A stretch of 53,196 bases of DNA from Streptomyces sp. PTY087I2 (lineage in GTDB: Bacteria; Actinomycetota; Actinomycetes; Streptomycetales; Streptomycetaceae). Positions within the stretch are counted from its first letter, which is position 1. Each line of letters begins with the position of its first letter. Shown here piece by piece: positions 22,812 to 30,212 of the stretch. A program made the position numbers and the translations under genes. The notes beneath the pieces are model-generated. The model saw only the letters and a program-made list of their open reading frames with translations, did not search any database and was not told the DNA's origin. Where the stretch lies: assembly GCF_001687325.1 (NCBI RefSeq), contig NZ_LZRD01000037.1, positions 1 to 53,196 on the forward strand, read 5' to 3'.

Positions 22812-24017
22812 TCAGGCTTCCGTGCGCGGGAGTTCGCGCGTGCGGCCCAGCGAGCCCAGCCACTTCGCCGAGTCGCGCGGGGTGCGCTCGAAGGTCTCCC
22901 AGTCGATCGCGATCAGGCCGAACGTGGCCTTGTACGTACCCCACTCGTAGTTGTCCAGCGCGCTCCACGCCAGGTAGCCCCGGATGTCGAGGCCGTCCTC
23001 CAGCGCCGAGGCGACCTCGCTCAAAGCGCCCGTGTAGTAGTCGACCCGGCGGCTGTCGTCGGCGGTCGCGATGCCGTTCTCCGTGACGATCAGCGGGACG
23101 TCCCCGACGACCTCGGCCGTGTGGCGCAGCGCCTCGCCGACCGCGCCCGGGTAGTACTCCCACGTCGTCAGCGTCCGCTCGACGTCCTCGGCCGCCGGGA
23201 TCGGTCCGTCGGGGCCGATCCGCGTACGGGTGTAGGACTGCACGCCGATCCAGTCGTCGCCGCGCGCCGCCTCGATGAAGACGTCCTCGCGCGGGTGGCG
23301 GTAGGCGGCGGTGACGTCCTCCGCGCCGGGGAGGGCCTGGTAGACCTGGTTGGCGATGGTCCAGCCGACCTGGATGCCCGCGTCCAGGGCCCGGACCTCC
23401 TTCACCGCCGCGTGGTGGGCGGCGATGACGGCCTGGGTCGTGGCGTCGTCGGGGGTGGGCAGGCCGGCGGGCGGGAAGCTGTTGTCGCCGCGCTTGGCCT
23501 GGCCCGCCATCACGGCGATCATGTTCGGCTCGTTGATCGTGCAGACGTGCCGTACGCCTTCGGAGATCACCGGGGCGCAGGCCGCGACGTACCGCGCGAA
23601 CAGCTCCACCGCCCCCTCCGCCGTCCAGCCGCCGCGCGCCTCGAACCACTGCGGGACCGTGAAGTGGTGCAGGGTCACCATCGGGCGCAGGCCGCGCTCG
23701 ATCGCGCCCTCCACCATCCGCCGGTAGTGGGCGAGTTGGGCGCGCGAGAAGCGGCCCTCGACCGGCTCGATACGGGCCCACTCGATGGAGAACCGGTAGT
23801 CGGTGAAGCCGAGCGAGGCCAGCAGGTCCATGTCCTCGGGCCAGCGGTGGTAGCTGTCGCAGGCGTCCAGGCTCGGCTCCGCGATGTGGGTGCCGGCGGC
23901 GTGCTCCTTGACCCACCAGTCGCAGTCGGTGTTGTTGCCCTCGATCTGGTGGGCGGCCGTCGACGCGCCCCAGAGGAAGCCCTCGGGGAACGGGACGGGA
24001 GCAGGCGTGTGTGTCAT
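22812..24017 (-). CDS. Cytoplasmic GH1 beta-glucosidase
   Basis: 401 residues, no signal peptide. GH1 motifs: FPEGFLWGASTAAHQIEGNN at the N-terminus, HHFTVPQWF, the acid/base TINEPN (Glu ~169) and the nucleophile motif VTENGIA (Glu ~317), then YLAWSALDNYEWGTYKATFG. Somewhat shorter than the usual ~450-480. It hydrolyses beta-linked gluco-disaccharides after import. Encoded directly after the two permeases and before the secreted hydrolase, which fits an uptake-then-cleave pathway. Confidence 0.93.
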   Translation of the reverse strand: MTHTPAPVPFPEGFLWGASTAAHQIEGNNTDCDWWVKEHAAGTHIAEPSLDACDSYHRWPEDMDLLASLGFTDYRFSIEWARIEPVEGRFSRAQLAHYRRMVEGAIERGLRPMVTLHHFTVPQWFEARGGWTAEGAVELFARYVAACAPVISEGVRHVCTINEPNMIAVMAGQAKRGDNSFPPAGLPTPDDATTQAVIAAHHAAVKEVRALDAGIQVGWTIANQVYQALPGAEDVTAAYRHPREDVFIEAARGDDWIGVQSYTRTRIGPDGPIPAAEDVERTLTTWEYYPGAVGEALRHTAEVVGDVPLIVTENGIATADDSRRVDYYTGALSEVASALEDGLDIRGYLAWSALDNYEWGTYKATFGLIAIDWETFERTPRDSAKWLGSLGRTRELPRTEA

Positions 24018-24109
24018 CGCGACATGTCTTTCTGGTGGTGGTGAGGGGTGTGGCCGCGCTCGTTACGGAGTGGGGTGCGGCCGCTACGTGAAGTCGGCTG
24101 ATCCGGGGG

Positions 24110-24988
24110 CTACTTCATGCCCGCCGTGGCGATGCCCTGCGTGAAGTGCCGTTGCAGCGCGATGAACACGACCAGCACCGGCAGCACGATCAGGAAGGCC
24201 CCGGCCATCAGCATCCCGTTGGAGCCGCCCGCCTTGTTGGGGTCGGTGGCGAAGGTCGCCAGGGCGACCGGGAGGGTGTACTTGTCGGGGTCGTTGGTCG
24301 CGATCAGCGGCCAGACGAAGTTGTTCCAGGAGCCCAGGAACGTGAAGATCGACAGTGTCGCGAGCGCGGGCTTCACCAGCGGCATCACGATCCGCCAGAA
24401 GATGTACCACTCGCTCGCGCCGTCCATCCGGGCCGCCTCCAGCAGCTCGTCCGGGATCGACTGCATGAACTGGCGCATCAGGAAGACCCCGAAGGCCCCG
24501 GCGGCGAACGGCAGCACCAGACCCGCGTAACTGTCGATCAGCTTCAGCCTGCTCATCAGCACGAACAGCGGCAGCAGCATCAGGTTGCCGGGCACCATCA
24601 GCGCACCGAGCACCAGGCCGAAGATCTTGTTGCGGCCGACGAAGTTCAGCTTCGCCAGGGCGTAGCCGAGCATCGAGCAGAAGACCAGGTTCGAGACGGT
24701 CACCAGGACCGCCACGATCACCGAGTTCATGAAGTACAGCGGCAGGTCCAGCTTGTCGAGCAGCTGCCGGAAGTTGGTCAGCGTCCACTCGGTGGGGATC
24801 CACACCGGCGGGCTCGCCGACAGCTCGCTCTGCGTCTTGAAGGCGGAGATCCCCATCCAGAGGAAGGGCGCCGACATGACCAGCAGGCCGAGCGAGAGCA
24901 GGACGTAGATCAGGGGGCGGGTGGTGCTCCGCTTCGGACGGGACCCCTTGCCCAGGTTCTTGACCGGGGCGCTGCTGGTGGCGCTCAT
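24110..24988 (-). CDS. Carbohydrate ABC transporter permease (MalG/CebG type)
   Basis: 292 residues, about six membrane helices (PLIYVLLSLGLLVMSAPFLW first). EAA loop EAARMDGASEWYIFWRIVMP at about 201-220 contacts the ATPase. Downstream signature GSWNNFVWPLI. No ATPase gene lies in the operon; Streptomyces CUT1 importers usually share MsiK. Its ATG overlaps the upstream permease stop (ATGA). Confidence 0.94.
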   Translation of the reverse strand: MSATSSAPVKNLGKGSRPKRSTTRPLIYVLLSLGLLVMSAPFLWMGISAFKTQSELSASPPVWIPTEWTLTNFRQLLDKLDLPLYFMNSVIVAVLVTVSNLVFCSMLGYALAKLNFVGRNKIFGLVLGALMVPGNLMLLPLFVLMSRLKLIDSYAGLVLPFAAGAFGVFLMRQFMQSIPDELLEAARMDGASEWYIFWRIVMPLVKPALATLSIFTFLGSWNNFVWPLIATNDPDKYTLPVALATFATDPNKAGGSNGMLMAGAFLIVLPVLVVFIALQRHFTQGIATAGMK

Positions 24989-25974
24989 TTCGTGTTGTCC
25001 TTCAGCAGTCGGAGCTGGAGCACCGTGATGCCCATGATCACCACGAACAGGACGTACGCCATCGCGCTCGCGTAGCCCATGTGGAAGAAGTTGAACCCTT
25101 CGCGGTACATGTTCAGCGAGACCGTGAGGGTCGAGTCGGACGGGCCGCCCTGCGTCATCACGAACGGCTCCTCGAACACGTTGAGGTAGCCGATCGTCGT
25201 GATCACCGTGGCGTAGAGGACCGTCGGGCGCAGCAGCGGAACCGTGATGGACCGGAACTCGTGCCAGACGTTCGCGCCGTCGAGCTTCGCCGCCTCCCGT
25301 ACTTCGGTGGGGATCGCCTGGAGGCCCGCGATGAACAGCACCATCACCGTTCCGACGTTCCGCCAGACCGCCATGACGATCAGCGACGGCATCGCCAGCG
25401 TCTCGGAGCCGAGGAAGTCCGGTGCGGTCCAGCCCACTTCGGAGAAGAGGCCCGCGATCAGCCCGTCGCTCGGGTCGAGCACGAACCGCCAGACGACGGC
25501 CACCGCGACGATGGTCGTGACCACCGGGGCGTAGAAGCCGACCCGGAAGAACGTCCGCGCCCGGTCGATGCCGTTGTTCAGCAGGACGGCGACGACCAGC
25601 CCGATCCCGATCGTCAGCGGTACGCCGACGACCACGAAGTACCCCGTGTTGAAGAGGGACTTGAGGAACTTCTCGTCACCGAAGAGCTCGACGTAATTCT
25701 CGAATCCGATGAACTCCGCCTCCCACGGGCGCGTCACATTGCGCAGCCCGAAGTCGGTGAAGCTCATCGCCAGCGTGGCGAGGATCGGGAACGCCATGAA
25801 GACGGCGAACAGGACGAGGAACGGGGTGGAGAACAGCCAGCCCGCCGCGTTCTGCATGCCCAGCGTCCGCTTGCGGCGGCTGCCGTCGCCCGGGGCGGAG
25901 GCCGGTGCGGTCCCCGCCTTCGCGGGTCGCGCGGCCTTCTCGGCCGTGATCGTCGTGGTGGTCGAGGTGCCCAT
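24985..25974 (-). CDS. Carbohydrate ABC transporter permease (MalF/CebF type)
   Basis: 329 residues. Polar, basic N-terminus (GDGSRRKRTLGMQN), then six helices starting GWLFSTPFLVLFAVFMAFPI. EAA loop EVREAAKLDGANVWHEFRSI; GYLNVFEEPFVMTQGGPSDS is the conserved periplasmic-side segment of the family. Starts two bases after the binding-protein stop. Confidence 0.94.
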   Translation of the reverse strand: MGTSTTTTITAEKAARPAKAGTAPASAPGDGSRRKRTLGMQNAAGWLFSTPFLVLFAVFMAFPILATLAMSFTDFGLRNVTRPWEAEFIGFENYVELFGDEKFLKSLFNTGYFVVVGVPLTIGIGLVVAVLLNNGIDRARTFFRVGFYAPVVTTIVAVAVVWRFVLDPSDGLIAGLFSEVGWTAPDFLGSETLAMPSLIVMAVWRNVGTVMVLFIAGLQAIPTEVREAAKLDGANVWHEFRSITVPLLRPTVLYATVITTIGYLNVFEEPFVMTQGGPSDSTLTVSLNMYREGFNFFHMGYASAMAYVLFVVIMGITVLQLRLLKDNTK

Positions 25975-25976
25975 GG

Positions 25977-27221
25977 CTACTGCTTCACGAGGCCTTCGAT
26001 CTCGGACTGCGCCGTCTTCAGCGCGTCCTCGGCGGAAGCCTTGCCCTGCGTCACCTTGGCGATGGCCTGGTCCACCTTGTCGGTGATCTCGGTCCAGTTG
26101 GCCAGGGACGGCGAGGACTTGGCGGAGTCCATCTGCTGCTTGAACGTCTGGAGGCCGGCGTCGTCGGCGAGGACGCCGGCCTCCCACGCGGAGGTGTTGG
26201 CGGGCAGGTCCTTCGTCCGCTCGTACCAGTCGGACTGGCCCTTCGTGTCGGTCAGGTACTGGATGAACTCGGTGGCCGCCGCCTTGTGTTCGCTGTCCCG
26301 GGAGACGACGAGCGAGGAGCCGCCGGCCATCGAGGTGGACGAGGCGTCCGCCGGAACGGGGGCGATGGCCCACTTGCCCTTGATCTGCGGCTGGCCCTCG
26401 TCGAGCAGCGTCACGTGCCAGGGGCCGCCGAAGAACATCGGGACCCGGCCGTTGCCGAAGTCCTTCACCACGTCGTAGCCGGGCTGCACGGACTTGTTGG
26501 CCAGGCCCTTGTCGAAGTAACTGCCGTACTCCTTCAGCGCCTTGACCGCAGCCGGGCTGTCGATGACCGCCTCACCCCGGTCGTTGACGATCTCGCCGCC
26601 CGCCGAGTACAGGAAGGAGTAGAAGTTCTGCACGGTGTCCAGGCCGCTGGGCTGGATGGACAGGCCCCACTTCGTACCGGCCTTCTTCTGGTACGCGCCG
26701 GCCAGGTCCTGGAGCTCTTTCCAGTTCGCCGGGGGCTTGCTCACGCCCGCCTTCTCGGCCAGGTCCGTGCGGTAGTAGAGGACCCGGGTGTCGACGTACC
26801 ACGGCACGCCGTACGCCGTGCCGTCCACCTCGCCCTGCTCCCAGCCCGCCGGGAAGAAGTCCTTCTTGTCAAAGACCTTGGTGTCCACCGGCTCCAGCAC
26901 GCCCAGCTCGGCGAACTCGCCCATGTAGCTCCCGCCCATCTGCGCCACGTCGGGCAGGGTGCCCGCCGCCGCTGCCGAGACGAGCTTCTGGTGGGCGACG
27001 TCCCAGCCGATCGGGGTCACCTTCACGGTGATGTTCGGGTTGGCCTTCTCGTAGACCTCGGCCACGTCCGCGAGCTTCTCGCCCTCGGCGCCCATGGCCC
27101 ACACGGTGAGCGTCTGCTTCTCGTCGGCCGCGACGTCGCCGCCGGAGGAGCCGCAGGCGGAGAGGGTCACGGCGAGGGCGAGCGCTATGCCGGCGGGAGC
27201 GGTTCTGGCGATGCGGGACAT
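25977..27221 (-). CDS. Sugar ABC transporter solute-binding lipoprotein (SBP_bac_1)
   Basis: 414 residues. Lipoprotein signal MSRIARTAPAGIALALAVTL ending in lipobox LSAC (Cys 23). Family-1 sugar-binding protein: TLTVWAMGAEGEKLADVAEV, TLPDVAQMGGSYMGEFAELG, YGVPWYVDTRVLYYRTDLAE, ANWKELQDLAGAYQKKAG, PMFFGGPWHVTLLD, MAGGSSLVVSRDSEHKAAAT. It delivers an oligosaccharide to the two permeases. First gene of the operon, ribosome site AAGGAGGAG. About 45 bases upstream is a large inverted repeat that is the probable LacI operator. Confidence 0.95.
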   Translation of the reverse strand: MSRIARTAPAGIALALAVTLSACGSSGGDVAADEKQTLTVWAMGAEGEKLADVAEVYEKANPNITVKVTPIGWDVAHQKLVSAAAAGTLPDVAQMGGSYMGEFAELGVLEPVDTKVFDKKDFFPAGWEQGEVDGTAYGVPWYVDTRVLYYRTDLAEKAGVSKPPANWKELQDLAGAYQKKAGTKWGLSIQPSGLDTVQNFYSFLYSAGGEIVNDRGEAVIDSPAAVKALKEYGSYFDKGLANKSVQPGYDVVKDFGNGRVPMFFGGPWHVTLLDEGQPQIKGKWAIAPVPADASSTSMAGGSSLVVSRDSEHKAAATEFIQYLTDTKGQSDWYERTKDLPANTSAWEAGVLADDAGLQTFKQQMDSAKSSPSLANWTEITDKVDQAIAKVTQGKASAEDALKTAQSEIEGLVKQ

Positions 27222-27266
27222 GGGAGGGCTCCTCCTTGAGCATTCCGGATGCTGCGCGATGCGCTA

Positions 27267-27293
27267 TGTATGCGCTGCCTGTAAGCGCATACA
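27267..27293. promoter_or_regulatory. Inverted-repeat operator of the glycan operon
   Basis: Perfect 10-bp arms TGTATGCGCT and AGCGCATACA around GCCTGTA. The right part also reads TGTAAGCGCATACA, a LacI-type pseudo-palindrome with central CG; a further ATGCGCT lies at 27259-27265. A related TGAAAGCGCATTCA precedes the lacI gene. Distinct from the CebR box. Confidence 0.7.
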
Positions 27294-27357
27294 TCACTCT
27301 GCGCCAGGCGTTCGTGAATCCGCAAGAGGGTGGTGGGTCACACTCGTGCAACGCGCT

Positions 27358-27449
27358 CGACATCTCGGCGTCTTGTCGCCCGATGCCTCGGCGTCCTGTC
27401 TCCCGACATCGCGGCGTCCTGTCGCCCGACGTTCCGGCGTCCTGTCGTT
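27358..27449. repeat. Four tandem 23-bp repeats
   Basis: Contiguous units starting 27358, 27381, 27404 and 27427, core CGGCGTCCTGTCGCCCGAC, with two to six differences each. They occupy the middle of the 329-base region between the divergent binding-protein and esterase genes, upstream of both promoters. No spacers, hence not CRISPR. Confidence 0.85.
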
Positions 27450-27550
27450 GAACCGTAAACGCGCCGTTTGTGGAACAACAGGCGATGTGGCCGATTCGTC
27501 GATCCCGGGGGCCGGACTCCCGTCGGTGACGCGGCGTCTACCCTCGCCGC

Positions 27551-28588
27551 ATGGCCTCATCCGTCGCGCTCTCCCACGGCTTCCCGTTCGACCCGGCCTA
27601 CGGGTACGACGCGCCGGACGCGCTGCTCTCCGTTCCCGCCCCGCCCGCCCCGGACGACTTCGACGCGTTCTGGCGCGGCCGGTACGCGCGCGCCCGGGCG
27701 GTGGACCCCCGGCCGGTCCTCGGTCCCGTGGAGGAGGAGCGCGACGGCGTCCGCGTCCGCGGCGTCACCTTCACCTCCGTGGGCGGCGTCCGGCTCGGCG
27801 GCTGGCTCGCGCTGCCCGCCGAGGGGCCTGTGCGGTACGGATTCGTCGTCGGGCACGGGTACGGCGGCCGCCAGGGACCCGGCCGGGACCTCCCGGCGCC
27901 GCTGCCCGGGGCGGCCGTGATCCTGCCGTGCGTACGGGGCATGGGGGAGCGGAGCCGGGTGGACTCCGTCCCGGACGTGGCCGACGCGCATGTCCTGCAC
28001 GGCATCGGTTCCCGTACGTCGTACGTCATCGGGGACTGCGCGGCCGACCTGTGGTGCGCCGCCTCCGCCCTCACCGCCCTGGTGCCGGAGCTGGCGGCGG
28101 CCGGGCAGCCGGGCGGGCCGCGCCTCGGCTACCTCGGCGAGAGCTTCGGCGGCGGGCTCGGGGCCCTCGCGCTGCCCTGGGACGACCGCTTCGGCGCGGC
28201 CCAGCTCACCGTCCCCACCTTCGGCAACCACCCGCTGCGGCTCACCCTGCCCTGCGCGGGCAGCGGCGAGGCGGTCCGGGCGCACCACCGCGAACACCCC
28301 GAGATCGAGGAGGTCCTGCGCTACTTCGACGCGGCCACGGCGGCGACCCGGCTGACGCTGCCCACGCTGGTCGCGGCCGCGCTGTTCGACCCGTCGGTGC
28401 CGCCGCCGGGGCAGTTCGCCGTATACAACGCGCTGGCCGGCGAGCGCGAGCTCCAGGTGCTGACGGCGGGGCACTTCGCGTACCGGGGGATGACGGCCGA
28501 GGCGGCGGAACTGGACGCGCGGCGGACGCGGTTCTTCGGGGAGTGGCTGGGGGGCGGTGGGGTGATGCCGGTCGCCCCGCGTGGCTGA
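27551..28588 (+). CDS. Acetyl xylan esterase/cephalosporin deacetylase-like hydrolase (CE7-like)
   Basis: 345 residues, no signal peptide. PAPDDFDAFWRGRYARARAV near the N-terminus and VGGVRLGGWLALPAEGP match AXE1 (PF05448). Catalytic Ser lies in YLGESFGGGLG (~197), where CE7 enzymes usually have GxSQGG; probable Asp in AALFDPSVPP (~280) and His in TAGHFAYRG (~306). It should deacetylate imported acetylated oligosaccharides. TACCCT ends six bases before the ATG and there is no Shine-Dalgarno sequence: leaderless. Divergent from the glycan operon. Confidence 0.87.
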   Translation: MASSVALSHGFPFDPAYGYDAPDALLSVPAPPAPDDFDAFWRGRYARARAVDPRPVLGPVEEERDGVRVRGVTFTSVGGVRLGGWLALPAEGPVRYGFVVGHGYGGRQGPGRDLPAPLPGAAVILPCVRGMGERSRVDSVPDVADAHVLHGIGSRTSYVIGDCAADLWCAASALTALVPELAAAGQPGGPRLGYLGESFGGGLGALALPWDDRFGAAQLTVPTFGNHPLRLTLPCAGSGEAVRAHHREHPEIEEVLRYFDAATAATRLTLPTLVAAALFDPSVPPPGQFAVYNALAGERELQVLTAGHFAYRGMTAEAAELDARRTRFFGEWLGGGGVMPVAPRG

Positions 28589-28713
28589 GGGGTCGCGTGG
28601 CTGAGGGGGCTGCGTGCCCGAGGGGGCGCCCGGCGGGGGTCGGTTGCCTCGTGGGGGCTGTTGGGCTGATCCCGGCCGCCCGGCGATGGGCGCGCGCTCG
28701 AAGGGCCTGGACC

Positions 28714-28790
28714 CCTCGCCGTAGCCCGACCCCCGCCCCGTAACCCGGGCCCCGCCCCGTAACCCGGGCCCCGGCCCGTAACCCGCGCCC
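28714..28790. repeat. Four tandem 19-bp repeats
   Basis: Period-19 repeat CCGCCCCGTAACCCGGGCC with anchors TAGCCC/TAACCC at 28722, 28741, 28760 and 28779. Fills the gap between the convergent esterase and lacI genes, ending at the lacI stop. Confidence 0.8.
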
Positions 28791-29903
28791 TCAGCCGCAG
28801 CCGCAGCTCGCCCTGCGGGTCACCGAGACCGGCAGTTCCAGGGAGACCGGGGCGCGGCCCGGGTCCGCCAGGCGTTGGACCAGGAGCTCCACCGCCTCCT
28901 CGCCCAGCCGGCGGATCGGCTGGCGGACGGTTGTCAGGGCCGGGCGGACCAGGCGGCTCAGCGGGATCCCGTCGAACCCGGTCACCGCGATGTCCTCCGG
29001 CACCCGCACCCCGCGCCGCTCCAGGGCCTGGAGCGCCCCGACCGCCATCTGGTCGTTGGCGAACAGCATCGCCTCCGGCCGCTCCACCCCCGTACCCTCC
29101 GACCGGTCCAGCAGGGCGTCCGCCGCCAGCGCGCCCTCGGCCTGCGTCATCATCCCGGCGCGCACCTCCGGGCGGGAGGGCACCGGAAGCCCTGCGTCCC
29201 GGCACGCGTCCTGGAAGCCCCGGAACCGGGCCTCGGCGTCAGGCGCCTGCTCCTCGCCGCCGACGAACGCCAGCCGGCGCAGCCCGTGGTCCTCGATCAG
29301 ATGGCGGGTCAGCTCCCGCTCGCCCTCGGCGTTGGCCACCACGATGTGGTCCAGGTGGTCGATCTCGCGCGGTCCGGAGAGCATCACCACCGGCAGCCGG
29401 CGCGATATCACCTCCAGGTCCTCGGTCGGCACCGTCTGCGCCAGCACGGCGAACCCGTCGACCCGCCCCGCCACCTTCGCCACCAGGCTCTCCGGGCCGC
29501 CGTCCAGCGAGGCCGCGATCAGCAGCGCGTAACCGTGCCGCCGGGCTGCCCGCTCCATGCCGCGGATGACCTGGTCGGAGTAGAGCATGACGGCCTGGTC
29601 GTCGTCCGCGTCGCTCGCGGCGGCGGCGATCTCGGCGTCCTGGTCCGCGAAGTCGGGGAAGCACAGCCCGAGCACGCCCGTGGTCCGGCTGGCCAGGCCC
29701 CGGGCGCTGCCGCTCGGTACGTACCCCAGCTCGCGGGCCGCCTCCATGACCTTCTCGCGGGTCTGTACGCGTACGGAATCGGGGTTCCGGTAGACCCGGG
29801 AGACCGTGGCAATGGAGACGCCCGACCGCTCGGCGACGTCGTACACCGTGGGGGCGCTCACTCGACCGACCGTCCGTCCGCTCTTCTTCCGCGAGGCGAT
29901 CAC
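28791..29903 (-). CDS. LacI-family transcriptional regulator
   Basis: 370 residues from GTG. HTH at ~18-40: APTVYDVAERSGVSIATVSR, then VYRNPDSVRVQTREKV and the hinge GYVPSGSARGLASR. Periplasmic-binding-like effector domain to the end (VLGLCFPDF, GYALLIAASLDGG, VDGFAVLAQTVP, LAFVGGEEQAPDAEARFRGF, ANDQMAVGALQALE, VTGFDGIPLSRLVRPALTTV). Ends with a Cys-Gly-Cys-Gly tail. A TGAAAGCGCATTCA site sits 8-23 bases before the start, so autoregulation and control of the nearby operon are likely. It is probably not CebR, whose box is different. Confidence 0.93.
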   Translation of the reverse strand: MIASRKKSGRTVGRVSAPTVYDVAERSGVSIATVSRVYRNPDSVRVQTREKVMEAARELGYVPSGSARGLASRTTGVLGLCFPDFADQDAEIAAAASDADDDQAVMLYSDQVIRGMERAARRHGYALLIAASLDGGPESLVAKVAGRVDGFAVLAQTVPTEDLEVISRRLPVVMLSGPREIDHLDHIVVANAEGERELTRHLIEDHGLRRLAFVGGEEQAPDAEARFRGFQDACRDAGLPVPSRPEVRAGMMTQAEGALAADALLDRSEGTGVERPEAMLFANDQMAVGALQALERRGVRVPEDIAVTGFDGIPLSRLVRPALTTVRQPIRRLGEEAVELLVQRLADPGRAPVSLELPVSVTRRASCGCG

Positions 29904-30212
29904 GAGGCTCGTGAAAGCGCATTCACCCTAAATCCTGGGCCGTGGGAGGAGCAAGGCCGTTCGATCCGGCGTGCCGGGGCTCACGTCCGCTCACGCGCGG
30001 TCGCGGCCGGGGGTGAGGCGGGGGCAAGCGGAACGTTCCTCCGCGCGGGTGAGCTTGCGGCCTCCGGTCGTCGTGTCGGCGCCCCCTCGCGCGAAGAGGC
30101 GCTTTCAGTAAGCGGAAGGAATCAGTGTGATCAACTGCAAATGCCACTACATACGCACTATCCGGTCCATTCCGGTACGGGGTGGTCCGGGCCGGCCCCG
30201 GAGGTATCAGCC
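29904..30212. other. Intergenic region between lacI and the binding-protein gene
   Basis: Holds the lacI operator at its left end and, near 30124-30165, an AT-richer stretch (GATCAACTGCAAATGCCAC, then TACATACGC) that probably contains the promoter of the plus-strand lipoprotein gene. No gene seen. Confidence 0.5.
29911..29926. promoter_or_regulatory. LacI-type operator upstream of lacI
   Basis: GTGAAAGCGCATTCAC, symmetrical in seven of eight base pairs with central CG. Shares AAGCGCAT with the operator of the sugar operon at 27280-27293. Confidence 0.65.

Noticed and set aside
21196..29903. The cebR-cebEFG-bglC cellobiose locus itself
   Set aside because: Gene order is similar, but no TGGGAGCGCTCCCA box is present, the operator is different, and a Glycoamylase/GH144-like gene is in the operon. 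Treated as a paralogous system.
28875..30212. Upstream extension of the family-5 binding-protein frame
   Set aside because: Open only because it lies antisense to lacI; the signal peptide and GGAGG fix the start at 30213.
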